Below are positions 1 to 10,643 of a DNA stretch of 64,000 nucleotides, piece after piece; the first letter of the stretch is position 1; each line of letters starts with the position of its first letter. The stretch covers positions 1,426,001 through 1,490,000 of the forward strand of contig NZ_CP049264.1 in NCBI RefSeq assembly GCF_003048875.2, read 5' to 3'. The notes under the pieces were generated by a model, which was given only the letters and a program-made list of their open reading frames with translations, was not told the origin of the DNA and did not search any database. Position numbers and translations under genes: made by a program. The DNA is from Campylobacter concisus. Lineage in GTDB: Bacteria > Campylobacterota > Campylobacteria > Campylobacterales > Campylobacteraceae.

Positions 1-244
1 ACTCATACTCTTTTGGCTTGCTAAGCGCTTCTTTGCCAAGAGTAGCCTCTATAAAAGGGGCGTAAATGCCGCAATTTATATAAAATCTCGTGCGCTCTGA
101 GCTATTGCCACTACTTTTTTGAAAATTTACAACGTAGATAAAATTTGGAGTATTTTTGTAGAAATTTAAAGCGCTCTTGCTAAAGCCATTATCCTTAAAT
201 AGCGGCTTTAGCAGAGCGATAAGCTCGTCAAATTTCTCTTTCAT
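1..244 (-). CDS. DUF4304 domain protein, 3' part cut by window edge
   Basis: Only the first 81 residues are visible, starting at an ATG at 244-242; the rest lies outside the window. The protein begins MKEKFDELIALLKPLFKDNG and continues with FSKSALNFYK and a stretch ending FYINCGIYAP. This pattern (a 'lkp.lk..GF.k....f.r' start followed by a strand about the reporting of body or protein data) resembles the DUF4304 family, whose function is unknown. There is no signal peptide, so it is probably cytoplasmic. It is the last visible gene of the minus-strand run that begins at rpsA, 24 bases downstream of efp. The family assignment is by eye only. Confidence 0.6.
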   Translation of the reverse strand, partial: MKEKFDELIALLKPLFKDNGFSKSALNFYKNTPNFIYVVNFQKSSGNSSERTRFYINCGIYAPFIEATLGKEALSKPKEYE

Positions 245-268
245 AAATTTAACGTGCCAGATGTGTGA

Positions 269-835
269 TTATTTATTTGCGCGCTCGATGTACTCACCAC
301 GAACGGTATCAACGCGGATAACCTCGCCTTCTAGTACGTGAAATGGTATCTGAACTACCGCGCCACTCTCAAGAGTAGCTGGCTTTTTACCGCCTTGTGT
401 GTCGCCCTTGAAATTTGGTGGAGTTTCAACTATCTTTAGCTCGACTACTTGTGGCACTTCAACGCCGATAGCATTGCCATTGTGAAATAAAATTTCAACC
501 ATCATGCCATCGATCATCCATTTTTTAACATCACCCACGTCCTCGTCGCTGATCGCAACTTGCTCGTAAGTAGTCGTGTCCATAAACTGGCAAAACTCAC
601 CATCATCATAGAGGTACTGCATCTCTTTTTCTTCAAGATGCGGTTGCTCGCACTTGTCACCTGCGTGAAAAGTCTTTTCAAGAACCTTTCCATCGACAAA
701 AGATTTGATCTTTGCACGAACAAAAGCTGCACCCTTGCCCGGTTTAACGTGTTGATATTCTACGATTTTATAAGGAACGCCGTCGATCTCGATCTTTAGT
801 CCCTTTTTTAGATCGCCCATTGAATATGAAGCCAT
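269..835 (-). CDS. efp: Elongation factor P
   Basis: EF-P enters the E site of stalled ribosomes and relieves pausing at polyproline stretches. The 188-residue length is typical. The N-terminal KOW-like domain carries the conserved loop KPGKGAAF, with Lys34 at the tip, the residue that is beta-lysylated in Escherichia coli; no modification genes are in this window. Two OB-fold domains follow, and the end (GEYIERANK) is characteristic. An ATG at 835 is preceded by an AAGGAT ribosome site. It lies 21 bases after serA on the same strand and is probably cotranscribed with it. From memory, efp is not next to serA in C. jejuni, so this junction may be specific to this lineage. Confidence 0.97.
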   Translation of the reverse strand: MASYSMGDLKKGLKIEIDGVPYKIVEYQHVKPGKGAAFVRAKIKSFVDGKVLEKTFHAGDKCEQPHLEEKEMQYLYDDGEFCQFMDTTTYEQVAISDEDVGDVKKWMIDGMMVEILFHNGNAIGVEVPQVVELKIVETPPNFKGDTQGGKKPATLESGAVVQIPFHVLEGEVIRVDTVRGEYIERANK

Positions 836-856
836 TTTTTATCCTTTCGTAATTTG

Positions 857-2434
857 TTATATAACTGCGTATTGAGCCCAAACACAAGCTTCAAGTGCGT
901 TTAATCTCTCTAGCGTTTCTGTTTTTATATGTTCATCAACCAAGATGACCGCAAGCGCCATGCCGTGCTCATCTCTACCAAGACGGAAGTCTGCGATATT
1001 TATCTTCTCATCAGCTAAAATTTTACTGATCTGAGCGATAACGCCTGGTACGTCGTGGTTTTTAAAGATGATCATCTTGCCTTTTGGCTTGAAGTCAGTC
1101 TTAAAGCCATTTACGGTTACTATGCGTTGTTGATTTTCACCAAATACCGTGCCACCAACGCTTACGATGCCATTTTCTGTCGTAAGACGAACTGTGATCT
1201 TGTTTTTAAAGATACTGTCTCCACCTGTGCTAGTTTCGGTAGTTATGCCTTTTTCGTCGCATAAAAATTTAGCATTTACGTAGTTTATCGCATCGCCAAG
1301 ACTCTCTTTTAAAGCGCCTACGATCGCAAAAGTTAGCATTGAATTTGCATATTCGCCAATTTGCCCGTGAGTCTCTATACGGATAGCTTTGATCGCGCTT
1401 TTGTTTATCTGAGCTGCAAGAAATGCCATCTTGCTTGTAAGATCGATATAAGGCTCAACAAACGGCGGTAGATCTTCTGTTTTTATAGGTAAATTTAAAG
1501 CGTTTGGATAGCTTATGCCGCGTGCTGCCAAGATAGCCTGCTCGACTGCCTCTACTGCGATGTTGCGCTGCGACTCAAGAGTGTTTGCTCCAAGATGCGG
1601 TGTGACGCTTACATTATTTAGATCAAGAAGCGGATGACTTGTCGCTGGCTCTTTTGTAAAAACGTCAATGCCAGCAAATGCTATCTTGCCGCTTTTTAGC
1701 CCTTCATAAAGCGCCTCTTCGTTATAAAGACCACCTCTAGCGCAGTTTATAAGCCTTACGCCATCTTTCATCTTTGCTATCTCTTTAGCCCCGATCATAT
1801 CGGTTGTCTCTTTGGTCTTTGGAGTGTGGATCGTGATGAAGTCACACGCCAAGATATCATCAAAATTTTTAGTATATGTGCCTCCCATATCGATAACTTT
1901 AGATGGATCGATATATGGATCATATGCGATGATATCCATGCCAAAAGCTTTTGCGCGAGCTGCTACTCTTGAGCCGATGTTACCAAAACCGATCACACCT
2001 AGCTTTTTCTTAAAAAGCTCAACTCCATACCACTTCTCGCGTTTCCAAATTCTATCTAGCTTTAGGTCGTTGTGAGCGTATTCAAGTGATCTTGCAGCTG
2101 CTAGCATGTGTGCCATAGTTAGCTCAACTGCTGCGATAGTATTTGCAGTTGGGACGTTCATAGCGATGATGCCTCTTCTTGAACAGCCATCTATATCAAC
2201 GTTATCCACGCCAACACCAGCTCTAACGATAGCTTTTAGTTTTTTACCAGCTTCTAAAAACGCTTCATTTACCTCAGTCGAGCTTCTAGTGATCGCTACA
2301 TCAGCCTCGCCTAAAATTTTTAAAAGCTCGTCTTTTGGGGTATTAACTGCGTCTATTACATTTATATCTTGTTCTTTTTTTAAAAGTTCAAAACCTACTG
2401 GGTGTATCGCATCGCAAACAATGATAGTTTTCAT
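857..2434 (-). CDS. serA: D-3-phosphoglycerate dehydrogenase
   Basis: Catalyses NAD-dependent oxidation of 3-phosphoglycerate, the first step of serine synthesis. At 525 residues this is the long form with substrate, nucleotide, intervening and ACT domains. The Rossmann motif GxGxxG is at residues 149-154. The catalytic triad of the family is present: Arg233 (in CARGG), Glu262 (in TKEPA) and His280 (in PHLGANT). The C-terminal ACT domain, about residues 450-525 (starts KMIIFKNHDVPGV), normally binds serine for feedback control. The start overlaps the end of the upstream membrane protein gene by 4 bases (ATGA type), suggesting translational coupling in the run rpsA-hypothetical-serA-efp. Confidence 0.97.
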   Translation of the reverse strand: MKTIIVCDAIHPVGFELLKKEQDINVIDAVNTPKDELLKILGEADVAITRSSTEVNEAFLEAGKKLKAIVRAGVGVDNVDIDGCSRRGIIAMNVPTANTIAAVELTMAHMLAAARSLEYAHNDLKLDRIWKREKWYGVELFKKKLGVIGFGNIGSRVAARAKAFGMDIIAYDPYIDPSKVIDMGGTYTKNFDDILACDFITIHTPKTKETTDMIGAKEIAKMKDGVRLINCARGGLYNEEALYEGLKSGKIAFAGIDVFTKEPATSHPLLDLNNVSVTPHLGANTLESQRNIAVEAVEQAILAARGISYPNALNLPIKTEDLPPFVEPYIDLTSKMAFLAAQINKSAIKAIRIETHGQIGEYANSMLTFAIVGALKESLGDAINYVNAKFLCDEKGITTETSTGGDSIFKNKITVRLTTENGIVSVGGTVFGENQQRIVTVNGFKTDFKPKGKMIIFKNHDVPGVIAQISKILADEKINIADFRLGRDEHGMALAVILVDEHIKTETLERLNALEACVWAQYAVI

Positions 2435-2913
2435 AATTTTACCTCTCTCACACTTGAGTGAATATCGTAAACCCTTAGCTGCAAAATGATATTTTGCAAA
2501 AGCCTTGAGTCTTGGGTATTTAAAAAGATCTGGCTCTTAGCGCCATCTCTTACTACAGTAAAATCAACCTCGCTATTTCTTAAAGTCTGCATCAAGCAGA
2601 ACATAGAGTAGATGTCGTTTTTATCTATCAAAAGTTCGTATGCTGTGATCTTTGGCTTTTCTATCTTAGGTCGGTTGTATTCTATAAAAATTTCATTTAC
2701 GGGCAATACGTAATCTTTTTTCTTAATAGTTGCCAGCTCGTTGATCCAGTTTTCACTGCCGGCTGTATTTTTGGTTATATTTTGCTCACTTGTAATATTT
2801 TTTTCAGTAGTTTGGCTGAAATTTACGCTTGCAAATTTAACAAGATAAACTCCAACCAAACCTAACATCACAAAGAGCAGAACAACTACTAATAAAAGCG
2901 TGCGTCTGCCCAT
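2431..2913 (-). CDS. Small membrane-anchored protein of unknown function
   Basis: A 160-residue protein with one N-terminal membrane segment (about residues 5-26, LLLVVVLLFVMLGLVGVYL) after a short positively charged start, so most of it should be periplasmic. The linker at residues 35-60 is rich in Asn, Thr and Ser. The C-terminal half (about 85-160) looks like a small alpha/beta domain. No catalytic motif was recognised. It sits 5 bases after rpsA and overlaps serA by 4 bases. The same gene order is, from memory, found in C. jejuni (a protein between rpsA and serA), so the linkage seems conserved. No function is proposed. Confidence 0.85.
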   Translation of the reverse strand: MGRRTLLLVVVLLFVMLGLVGVYLVKFASVNFSQTTEKNITSEQNITKNTAGSENWINELATIKKKDYVLPVNEIFIEYNRPKIEKPKITAYELLIDKNDIYSMFCLMQTLRNSEVDFTVVRDGAKSQIFLNTQDSRLLQNIILQLRVYDIHSSVREVKL

Positions 2914-2918
2914 TTATA

Positions 2919-4595
2919 CTAGCGTAATTGTTCTTTTATAATGTCGCCAAGTGTTACTTTGTCGTCGTTGTCGTTGATCTCATTTAACACTTCACGCTCT
3001 TTTTGTTTTGCTAAACGGCGTATGCTTAGGCGAATTCTATTTTTCTTCTCATCGATAAATGCGATAGCGGCTTCGATCTCATCGCCGATCTTTAACGTGC
3101 TAGCATCTACGCTACCTAGATCTTCTTTGCGGATTAACGCATCGACATTATCGCCAAGCTCAACAAACACGCCAAAATCTTTAATGTCACGGATCGTTCC
3201 TTTTACGATATCGCCTACACTAAATTTATTAGCAAATGCCTGAACTGGACTTTGTTTTAGATCTTTTAGGCTTAGAGAAATTTTTTGCTCAGCGCTGTCG
3301 ATTTTGATGATCTTTACTTCAAGCTCGTCGCCAGCTTTGAACATATCTTTGCACTTGTCATTTCTATCCCAAGATGCATCTTCGTTGTGTAGCAAGCCCT
3401 CAACGCAGCCTACTCTAACAAATGCACCAAAATTTGTGATAGTTGTCACAACGCCTTTTACTACGTCACCCTCTTTAAATTTAGCTTTAAATTCATCAAA
3501 TGGCTTTGGAAGTAAATTTTTAAGGCTCACTCTTAAGCGGTGTCCTTTTGCGTCTATTTCGATAACTTCAACATCGATCTCTTGACCTTCGCTGATGTGA
3601 TCTTTTGGATTTTTGATATTTTTATCCCATGAAATTTCAGATATGTGTAAAAATCCTTCAATATCATTTCCAAGATCGACAAATGCGCCATAAGGCTCGA
3701 TATTGCTAACTGTTACTTTGATAGTGTCGCCAACTTCTAGACCATCATTTATGATCTCTTCCCAAGGATCTGGAGTAGCAGCCTTGATAGATAGAGATAG
3801 GTGGCGTTTTTCGTTGTCATAGCTGATAACTTTAACTAAAACTTTATCGCCTTCTTTGTATAAAGAGCTAGGATTTACTGGGCCTTTGTAGCTTATCTCG
3901 CTGTAATGCACAAGTCCGTCCACACCACCAACATCAACAAACATACCATAAGTTGTAATCTTCTTAACTGTGCCCTCTATAACGCTATCGTTTTCTACTA
4001 TGTTTGATAGAGCTTCTTTGCGTTTTTTGCGGTCGTCATCTAAAATTTTCTTTCTTGAGACAACGATGCTATTCTCTTCTTTATCAACTTTTATAACTCT
4101 TACTTTGTATGATTTTCCAACTACGCCCTCAGCGTTTTTAAATCCGCTGTGCGTTCTTGGTAAGAAAAATTCTACGCCATTTGCGTCTTGAGTAATAAAA
4201 CCACCTTTATTTTTTCCAACTACTTTTACGTCGATTTCGCCAGAATTTTCAGGATCGTAAGCTTCGATGAAAGCTTTAACTTTCTCTTTTCTAAGTGCTT
4301 TTTTGTGCGACACTATAGGTCTTCCATTTCTTGATCCAGTTATTACAACTTTGATCGTATCGCCAACTTTATGCGTCAGGTTGCCGTTTGTGTCAGTGAT
4401 CTCAGAAACATTTAAAATGCCTTCTGACTTCTTGCCAACGTCGATTAAAACCTCATCGCCATTGATACTGACGATCTTTGCGTCACTATCTTCTTCAGTC
4501 TTTTTAAAAGACTCCTCTAACATCGCAGCAAAATCGATATCTTCGATATCTTCGTCTTTTGCTTTTCCTAATTGAACACTTTTGTTCACAGCCAT
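2919..4595 (-). CDS. rpsA: Ribosomal protein S1
   Basis: S1 binds mRNA on the 30S subunit and helps load leaders with weak Shine-Dalgarno sequences. The 558-residue protein has repeated S1/OB-fold domains, recognisable by the recurring pattern G..v.G.v..i..yG.Fv.lg...GlvH.sei, for example YGMFVDVGGVDGLVHYSEIS, YGAFVDLGNDIEGFLHISEI and FGAFVRVGCVEGLLHNEDAS. Six such domains can be counted, with the first two more divergent, as in other S1 proteins. The start MAVNKSVQLG is preceded by AAGGATCAAG. A TATAAT promoter in the 80-base gap upstream probably starts a new transcript here, carrying on through serA and efp. Confidence 0.97.
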   Translation of the reverse strand: MAVNKSVQLGKAKDEDIEDIDFAAMLEESFKKTEEDSDAKIVSINGDEVLIDVGKKSEGILNVSEITDTNGNLTHKVGDTIKVVITGSRNGRPIVSHKKALRKEKVKAFIEAYDPENSGEIDVKVVGKNKGGFITQDANGVEFFLPRTHSGFKNAEGVVGKSYKVRVIKVDKEENSIVVSRKKILDDDRKKRKEALSNIVENDSVIEGTVKKITTYGMFVDVGGVDGLVHYSEISYKGPVNPSSLYKEGDKVLVKVISYDNEKRHLSLSIKAATPDPWEEIINDGLEVGDTIKVTVSNIEPYGAFVDLGNDIEGFLHISEISWDKNIKNPKDHISEGQEIDVEVIEIDAKGHRLRVSLKNLLPKPFDEFKAKFKEGDVVKGVVTTITNFGAFVRVGCVEGLLHNEDASWDRNDKCKDMFKAGDELEVKIIKIDSAEQKISLSLKDLKQSPVQAFANKFSVGDIVKGTIRDIKDFGVFVELGDNVDALIRKEDLGSVDASTLKIGDEIEAAIAFIDEKKNRIRLSIRRLAKQKEREVLNEINDNDDKVTLGDIIKEQLR

Positions 4596-4640
4596 CTTGA
4601 TCCTTTAAATTTTATTATGCCAGTAGCGGCAAATTGGCTT

Positions 4641-4646
4641 ATTATA
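4641..4646 (-). promoter_or_regulatory. -10 box for rpsA
   Basis: On the minus strand the gap between ispH and rpsA reads ACTATAATAAG, an exact TATAAT about 45 bases before the rpsA start codon. Campylobacter sigma-70 promoters often have only a -10 box. The position fits a separate transcript for rpsA and the genes after it. Confidence 0.6.
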
Positions 4647-4675
4647 GTTAATTGTGGCTTTAGCTAGGATAAATT

Positions 4676-5500
4676 TTATACTTTTTTGATTCTGTCAACG
4701 ACTTTTTGTATGATCCAGTCAGGTGTGCTAGCACCCGCACTTATACCACACAAATTTTTGCCATCAAACCATGATCTTTCAAGCTCTTCTTCGCTTTCAA
4801 TGAGATAGCTATCTTCGCAGAAATTTTTAGATATTAGATAGAGTTGTTTTGTGTTTGAGCTGTTTTTACCGCCGATTATTATCATCACGTCAGCTCTTTT
4901 TGCTAAATTTTTAGCAGCCTCTTGGTTTTCAAATGTCGCGTTGCAGATAGTGTTAAAAACGCGCAGCTCTTTTACATGAAGCATGAGATAGTTTGCGATC
5001 TGCATAAATTTCTCAACTTTTCTAGTAGTTTGGCTAACGAGCGCGACCTTTTGCTTAAATTTAATGCCCTCTAGCTCGCTCTCTTCAAGCACGACATAGA
5101 CATTGCCCTTGGCATACGACTTCACCCCTTTTACTTCTGGGTGATGCATGTCGCCAAAGATCACCACATCATAACCCTCTTCGCTCATTTTTTCGCAAAT
5201 TTGTTGTGGCTTTGTCACAAATGGACAAGTTGCGTCGATCACTTTTATATCGGTCTTTTTTAGCTCCGCAAGGTCGTTTTTAGTGATGCCATGAGTGCGG
5301 ATGATCGCCTTTTTCTCATCTTTTAGCTCATCTATGCCCTCAAGCGTCTTTACATTGTAGTTTTTCTCTAGCCTGTTTATCTCTTCGTTATTATGTATGA
5401 GCGGACCGATAGTTGCGGCATCTCCAGCGTTTTCAGCTATTTTTATAGCCCTTTTTACGCCAAAGCAAAATCCATAACTACTAGCAAGCTCGATCTTCAA
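4676..5500 (-). CDS. ispH: 4-hydroxy-3-methylbut-2-enyl diphosphate reductase
   Basis: Last enzyme of the MEP isoprenoid pathway; it makes isopentenyl and dimethylallyl diphosphate with a [4Fe-4S] cluster. The three cluster cysteines are visible: Cys12 (GFCFGVKRA), Cys92 (DATCPFVTK) and Cys186 ([11 protein letters not shown]). The motif RTHGI at about residue 67 and the C-terminal [12 protein letters not shown], both family hallmarks, are present. The 274-residue length is that of the short bacterial form. Its start overlaps the end of aroA by 20 bases, so the two are coupled. From memory, C. jejuni has the same order (rpsA, ispH, aroA, pheT, pheS). Confidence 0.97.
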   Translation of the reverse strand: MKIELASSYGFCFGVKRAIKIAENAGDAATIGPLIHNNEEINRLEKNYNVKTLEGIDELKDEKKAIIRTHGITKNDLAELKKTDIKVIDATCPFVTKPQQICEKMSEEGYDVVIFGDMHHPEVKGVKSYAKGNVYVVLEESELEGIKFKQKVALVSQTTRKVEKFMQIANYLMLHVKELRVFNTICNATFENQEAAKNLAKRADVMIIIGGKNSSNTKQLYLISKNFCEDSYLIESEEELERSWFDGKNLCGISAGASTPDWIIQKVVDRIKKV

Positions 5501-6767
5501 CTCTAGCTCCCATTTTCTTTAAAATTTCAGCAAAATTTGGAAACGAAGTAGCGATAAATTCGCTCTTTTCTATCTGCATGCCACATTTTAGTCCAAGTAT
5601 GGCAAAGCTCATGGCGATCCTGTGATCTCCGTGGCTATCTATTGTAGCAAATTTAGCCTCAGAGCCATTTATGATAAAGCCATCTTCAAGCTCGCTAGCA
5701 TCGACACCGCACTGCTTTAGCGCATTTATCGTGACAGCTATCCTGTCGCTCTCTTTTACGCGAAGCTCTTTTGCATTTGTTAGCTTGCTTTGACCCTTAG
5801 CGCAGGCAAATGCGATGGCTAAAGCTGGGGCTTCGTCGATGAGCCACGAGATATTTTCGCTAACCTCTACACCTTTTAAATTTGGCGAGTATCTAACCTC
5901 AATATCGCCGATATCTTCATATTTGCTTGAAGTTTTGTGAAATTTTATCTCAGCGCCCATTTTTTCTAAAACTCTGTAAGCTTCGATGCGAGTTTTATTT
6001 AACAAGATATTTTTTAAAATGATATGCGAATTTGGGATGATTAAAGCTGCGACTGCGAAGAAAAATGCCGAGCTTGGGTCGTTTGGCACATCTATATCAA
6101 GTGGCGCAAGTGGGCCTTTCATCGGCTCTAGAGTGATCTCTAGGCCGTCACGCTTTATATCAGCCCCCATGCCAGCAAGCATGCGCTCAGTGTGGTCTCT
6201 GCTTAGCTCTGGCTCGCTAAATTTGCAACCATTTGAATAAAGTGCTGCCAGTAAAAGCGCGCTTTTTACCTGAGCTGAGGCGATCTTGCTCTCAAAACTA
6301 AATCTTTCAAATTTAGTCCCTCTTATGCAAAGAGGAGCGTTGTTTGCGTTGTTTGCGCCATCTATCTTTGCACCCATATCATTTAGAGGCTTTGCTATCC
6401 TTGCCATCGGACGAGAATTTAAGTATTTATCGCCACTTAGCACGAAAAAGCCCTCCTGCGCGGCTAATAGCCCCATAAAAAGCCTCATCGCCGTGCCTGA
6501 GTTGCCACACTCCAAAATTTCATTTGGCTCTTTTATCTTTTGTGGCGGAGTGATCGTTATCTCAGCTCCGTTATCTTCGATCTTTGCGCCAAGGAGCTCG
6601 ACTATTTTTAAGGTATTTAACGTGTCACCTGCTCTTAGGTAGTTTCTAACGCGAGATGGCTTGTCACTTAAAAGCGAAAACATCGCGCATCTATGCGAGA
6701 TAGACTTATCAGCTGCGATGTCATCGATGGTTAAATTTAGACTTTTTTCTAGTGGATAAATTCTCAT
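5481..6767 (-). CDS. aroA: 3-phosphoshikimate 1-carboxyvinyltransferase (EPSP synthase)
   Basis: Transfers the enolpyruvyl group from phosphoenolpyruvate to shikimate 3-phosphate in the aromatic amino acid pathway. The 428-residue protein has the N-terminal phosphate-binding motif [11 protein letters not shown] (about 19-29), the [17 protein letters not shown] signature near residue 85, and the RVKESDRIA motif near residue 335. The end of pheT overlaps its start by 4 bases and its own end overlaps ispH by 20 bases, placing it in the middle of a tightly packed operon. The neighbouring pheT and pheS use phenylalanine, an end product of the same pathway. Confidence 0.97.
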   Translation of the reverse strand: MRIYPLEKSLNLTIDDIAADKSISHRCAMFSLLSDKPSRVRNYLRAGDTLNTLKIVELLGAKIEDNGAEITITPPQKIKEPNEILECGNSGTAMRLFMGLLAAQEGFFVLSGDKYLNSRPMARIAKPLNDMGAKIDGANNANNAPLCIRGTKFERFSFESKIASAQVKSALLLAALYSNGCKFSEPELSRDHTERMLAGMGADIKRDGLEITLEPMKGPLAPLDIDVPNDPSSAFFFAVAALIIPNSHIILKNILLNKTRIEAYRVLEKMGAEIKFHKTSSKYEDIGDIEVRYSPNLKGVEVSENISWLIDEAPALAIAFACAKGQSKLTNAKELRVKESDRIAVTINALKQCGVDASELEDGFIINGSEAKFATIDSHGDHRIAMSFAILGLKCGMQIEKSEFIATSFPNFAEILKKMGARVEDRAC

Positions 6768-9100
6768 CTTATTCCGATATTTAGTTTCTCTTTTAGCTCG
6801 CTTAAAATTTTATCCATAAGTGCGTTTATATCGTCATCTTCGAGCGTTTTTTCCATATCTTGGAATGTAAATTTAAGGCTAAGGCTAATCGCGCCGTTTA
6901 GTTTTGCATCTTTATAGATATCAACTGGCAAGAACTCTTTTAGCTCTTTTAAATTTAGCCCTCTTATGCACTCATAAATTCGTCCAGCTTCGAAATTTTC
7001 AGGCACGATAAGGCTAAGATCCCTTGTAGTGCTTTGGAATTTTGAGTAAGGCACTGCTAGGATCGGCTCAAATTTAAGCTTTGCAAAATCAATCTCACAA
7101 ACATAAGTTTTAGGCAGATCCCTTTTTGCCTCTACTCTTGCATCAACTCTGCCGATATAGCCGATCTTTTCGCCGTTTTGATAGATGTGTGCCTGCTCGT
7201 ATGGGCTAAGATATGAAATGCCATGGCAAGGTTTTAGCTCAAATTTGCCTATGACATTTTGCACCATCGCTGCAAATGCGTAGAAATTTGCCTCCTCGCC
7301 CTTTGCGCCATTTATCAGTGTCGGCTCTTTTAAAAGTCCAGATACGACAAAGCCTAAATTTAAGCCTTGGTTTGCATTTTCGTCAAAGACTTCGCCAAGC
7401 TCAAAAAGTCTAACTGAGCGTTTTGAGTTTTTGATGTTTTTCTCGCTTGAGCTTAGAAGGTGATTAACAAGTGCCGGTCTAAGCGTGTTTAGCTCGTTGT
7501 TTATAGGATTTAGTATCTTGATCTTGCAAGGCTTGAAATTTAGCTCACTTAGCTCATCAAGGCTGTCAAATACGTAGTGCACGCTTTCAAAAAAGCCATT
7601 ATCAGCTGCACGGCGCCTTAAATTTAAAGCATTTTTATAGTCAAAATATGTCTTATTTAGCCTATTTTTCTCAGAGAAATTTAGCGGCGTTGAGGCGATA
7701 TTGTCGATGCCTATTATCCTTACGATCTCCTCGCAGATATCATGAGAATTTACGATGTCATGGCGAAATAACGGCACTTTTACATTAAAGCTCTCTTGCT
7801 CGACATTTACCGCGATCTCAAAGCCAAGTTTCTTTAAAATTTTAACGACATCGTTTCTTGCAACCTCTTGACCGATCATATTTTTAAGCTCACCAAGTGA
7901 GATGCTAAGCGTGATAGGCTCGGTGTTTAGAAGTGATTGTTGTGATCCTGCAAAAAGACTTAGACTATCTTTAAAGCTAGCTAGCCTTTTAAAAAGATAG
8001 TCCGCCCCATAAGCTAAATTTGGCTCGCTGCCACGGCTTGAGCGATAAACTTGATCGCCTTTTGGTAAATTTTTATTTTCAAAAATGGCTTTTGAGACAA
8101 CATCTGGTTTTACGTAGCTAGCCTCTACCAAGATCACCTTTGAGCCCTCATCGACCCTAGCCTCATCGCTTTGGTAAATTCCAGCAACACCTAAATTTTT
8201 ATCCTCACAAAAGACCACGCACTCGCCATTTTCGCCATTTTTGATGTCAAAAACTGCTTTTTCGCCCTCGCCCACAAGCTTAGCGTGATCATAAACTCTA
8301 AATAGAACGCCCGTGCAAAATGTCGCGTATTCAAGTAGTCTTTCTACTAAATTTGTCTTTTGACAATCAATTAGAGCTAGTCTCAAGCGAGTTAATAAAT
8401 TTTCACTTAATGCATTTTTTAGCTCAAATGCTTTATACAAAAACGAGCCATTTACCTTATCTTCAGTTCGCACAGATGCGATCCTGCCGATGCCTAGTAA
8501 ATTTTCACTGTCTTCATTTTCGTGGCTATCTTTCATATTTAGATCAAGTGCGGTGCAAATTTCTCTTGCGATGCCGTGTAAATTTTGGCAGTCGCCCCTA
8601 TTTGCTGTGACATCAACCTCGATGATCACATCTTTGAACGCTTCAAATTCACCAAGGCTTGTGCCAAGTTTTAGCTTGCCGATACTCTCATCAAGTGGCA
8701 AGATGCCGTCATTTGTCTTAGGTAGCCCTAGCTCAGTTGAAGAGCAGATCATACCGCATGATTCGATGCCTCGCAGCTTTGCCTTTTTGATCTCAAGGCC
8801 ATTTGGCATCGTAGTGCCAATGAGCGCGACTGGCACAAACTGACCAGCCTCGACGTTTTTAGCCCCACACACGATCTGAAGCGTTTCGCTGCCAACATCA
8901 ACCTGACAAACGCTTAGCTTATCGGCGTCTGGGTGCTTTTCTCTACTTTTTACATAGCCAACTACGATGCTCTTTGGTAAATTTATCTCTTTATAGCTAT
9001 CAACTTCTAAACCGATTGAATTTAATGTCTTTGAAAGTGTCTCGCCGCTAACCTCGCTAAGGTCGATCCACTCGTTTAACCAATGCTTTGAAATTATCAT
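6764..9100 (-). CDS. pheT: Phenylalanine--tRNA ligase beta subunit
   Basis: Beta subunit of the (alpha-beta)2 enzyme that charges tRNA-Phe. The 778-residue protein has the usual order: N-terminal region, tRNA-binding OB fold (EMAP type, about 40-150, with [17 protein letters not shown]), B3/B4 editing domain (about 200-370), B5 domain (about 395-465), the catalytic-like core (about 480-660), and the ferredoxin-like anticodon-binding domain at the C-terminus ([20 protein letters not shown] onward). It overlaps pheS by 4 bases upstream and aroA by 4 bases downstream. Nothing is truncated or unusual. Confidence 0.97.
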   Translation of the reverse strand: MIISKHWLNEWIDLSEVSGETLSKTLNSIGLEVDSYKEINLPKSIVVGYVKSREKHPDADKLSVCQVDVGSETLQIVCGAKNVEAGQFVPVALIGTTMPNGLEIKKAKLRGIESCGMICSSTELGLPKTNDGILPLDESIGKLKLGTSLGEFEAFKDVIIEVDVTANRGDCQNLHGIAREICTALDLNMKDSHENEDSENLLGIGRIASVRTEDKVNGSFLYKAFELKNALSENLLTRLRLALIDCQKTNLVERLLEYATFCTGVLFRVYDHAKLVGEGEKAVFDIKNGENGECVVFCEDKNLGVAGIYQSDEARVDEGSKVILVEASYVKPDVVSKAIFENKNLPKGDQVYRSSRGSEPNLAYGADYLFKRLASFKDSLSLFAGSQQSLLNTEPITLSISLGELKNMIGQEVARNDVVKILKKLGFEIAVNVEQESFNVKVPLFRHDIVNSHDICEEIVRIIGIDNIASTPLNFSEKNRLNKTYFDYKNALNLRRRAADNGFFESVHYVFDSLDELSELNFKPCKIKILNPINNELNTLRPALVNHLLSSSEKNIKNSKRSVRLFELGEVFDENANQGLNLGFVVSGLLKEPTLINGAKGEEANFYAFAAMVQNVIGKFELKPCHGISYLSPYEQAHIYQNGEKIGYIGRVDARVEAKRDLPKTYVCEIDFAKLKFEPILAVPYSKFQSTTRDLSLIVPENFEAGRIYECIRGLNLKELKEFLPVDIYKDAKLNGAISLSLKFTFQDMEKTLEDDDINALMDKILSELKEKLNIGIR

Positions 9101-10092
9101 TTAAACTGCTCCAACAATCTTAAATCTCCCTCAAAAAGTGACCTTAGATCAGGCACTCTATGAAGCAACATCGCAAATCTCTCAACGCCAAGACCAAAGG
9201 CATATCCACTTACATTTTTATAGCCAACCGCCTTAAATACATTTGGATCAACGACGCCGCATCCAAGCACCTCAAGCCAAGTAGTCTGCTTGCACACCCT
9301 GCAGCCCTTGCCATGGCAAAATATACAACTAATATCAACCTCTGCGCTAGGCTCCGTAAATGGGAAAAAGCTAGGGCGAAAACGCACTTCAACGTCGCCA
9401 AACATGTGTTTTAAAAAGCCCTCTAGCATTGATTTTAAATTTGCAAAGCTAACTTTCTCAGCGTCCTCCACTACAAGGCCCTCAACCTGATGAAACATCG
9501 GTGTATGCGTTAAGTCCATATCACGTCTAAAGACCGTGCCTGGCGCTATCATGCGAATAGGCGGCTTTTGATTTAACATAGTTCGCACCTGAACTGGGCT
9601 CGTATGCGTCCTTAAAAGTCTAAAATCATCTAGGTAAAACGTATCTTGCATATCCCTTGCTGGGTGGTATTTTGGTAAATTTAGCGCCTCAAAGTTGTGA
9701 AAATCATCTTCTATAAGCGGCCCAGTCTCGAGCGAGAAATTTAGAGCTAAAAAATACTCAATTATCTTATCCATCGTGGCCATCACAGGATGCAGCGCCC
9801 CGCTAGCAACAGGCTCGTTAAAGAGCGTGATATCAGCGGCCTCTTTTTTCATCTTATTATCTATCTCTTGCTCGCTAAGCTCGGCCTTTTTGGCTTCTAT
9901 TAGCGCGCTTAGCTCATCTCTTTGCTTGTTTAAATTTGCTGCAAATTCCTTTTTCTCATCCTCGCCAAGCTCTTTTAGCTTTGCAAAGCCTTGCGCCAAG
10001 ATGCCCTTTTTGCCAAAAATTTCTACCCTGACCTTCTCCAGATCATCAAGAGTTGAAATTTCATTTTTGATTTTATTAATGAAATCTTGCAA
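9097..10092 (-). CDS. pheS: Phenylalanine--tRNA ligase alpha subunit
   Basis: Catalytic subunit of PheRS, a class II aminoacyl-tRNA synthetase. It is 331 residues long, with an N-terminal coiled coil (about 1-90) that binds tRNA. Class II motif 2 lies around residue 190-205 ([11 protein letters not shown]...[11 protein letters not shown]) and motif 3 near residue 300 ([12 protein letters not shown]). A cysteine-rich insert, [12 protein letters not shown], lies near residue 255; this resembles a zinc-ribbon type insert seen in many epsilonproteobacterial and other PheS proteins. It is the first gene of the pheS-pheT-aroA-ispH run; 118 bases separate it from the divergent HIT gene. Confidence 0.97.
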   Translation of the reverse strand: MQDFINKIKNEISTLDDLEKVRVEIFGKKGILAQGFAKLKELGEDEKKEFAANLNKQRDELSALIEAKKAELSEQEIDNKMKKEAADITLFNEPVASGALHPVMATMDKIIEYFLALNFSLETGPLIEDDFHNFEALNLPKYHPARDMQDTFYLDDFRLLRTHTSPVQVRTMLNQKPPIRMIAPGTVFRRDMDLTHTPMFHQVEGLVVEDAEKVSFANLKSMLEGFLKHMFGDVEVRFRPSFFPFTEPSAEVDISCIFCHGKGCRVCKQTTWLEVLGCGVVDPNVFKAVGYKNVSGYAFGLGVERFAMLLHRVPDLRSLFEGDLRLLEQFK

Positions 10093-10179
10093 TTTTTTAC
10101 CTTTATGAATTTTTGCATCGATTTTATAGAAAAAGAGTTAAAATCAAGATAAAAAGCGCGAAATTTAAGCACACTTTGA

Positions 10180-10185
10180 TATAAT
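10180..10185 (+). promoter_or_regulatory. -10 box for the HIT gene
   Basis: GATATAAT, containing an exact TATAAT, ends 25 bases before the HIT start codon. The leader includes a good AAAGGAG ribosome site. No convincing -35 box is seen. Confidence 0.6.
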
Positions 10186-10210
10186 TTCTCAAACTTTCAA
10201 AGGAGCTAAA

Positions 10211-10564
10211 ATGACCATATTTGAAAAGATCGTTGCCGGTGAAATTCCTTGTAACAAAGTGCTTGAGAGCGAGAAATTTCTAGCTTTTAACGACATCAAC
10301 CCAAAAGCGCCGATCCATATCCTCATCATCCCCAAAAAACACTACAAAAACTTCCAAGAGATGGATCCAGTTTTGATGGGTGAGATGACTAAATTTATCC
10401 AAGAAGTGGCGAGCTTAATGGGCGTTGATAAGAGCGGTTACCGCCTCATAACAAACTGTGGCGAAAACGGCGGTCAAGAGGTCATGCACCTGCACTTTCA
10501 CCTACTTGCTGGCGCAAAACTTGGCTGGAGCGAAGGCGTAGCTGATCCACAAAGCACATTTTAA
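10211..10564 (+). CDS. HIT family protein (HINT-type nucleotide hydrolase)
   Basis: A 117-residue histidine-triad protein. The signature H-x-H-x-H-x-x is at about residues 98-104 (MHLHFHLLAG), with the middle or last His acting as nucleophile in phosphoramidate hydrolysis. The upstream KIVAGEIPCNKV and the PIHILIIPKKHYKN motif are typical of the HINT1/HinT branch, which hydrolyses purine nucleoside phosphoramidates such as AMP-lysine. It is a single-gene unit with its own promoter and a strong terminator. The same gene stands next to pheS in C. jejuni, from memory. The physiological substrate cannot be read from the sequence. Confidence 0.95.
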   Translation: MTIFEKIVAGEIPCNKVLESEKFLAFNDINPKAPIHILIIPKKHYKNFQEMDPVLMGEMTKFIQEVASLMGVDKSGYRLITNCGENGGQEVMHLHFHLLAGAKLGWSEGVADPQSTF

Positions 10565-10569
10565 AAACA

Positions 10570-10598
10570 AAATTTAGACTCTTTTTGAGTCTAAATTT
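10570..10598. terminator. Bidirectional terminator between HIT gene and chemoreceptor gene
   Basis: A perfect 12-base stem (AAATTTAGACTC paired with GAGTCTAAATTT) surrounds a 5-base T loop. The A and T runs on both sides would give a U-rich tail in either direction. It lies between two convergent genes. Confidence 0.8.
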
Positions 10599-10643
10599 CA
10601 CTTCGTATTTTTACTTTTTAAAACATCATAAATTTAAATAAAT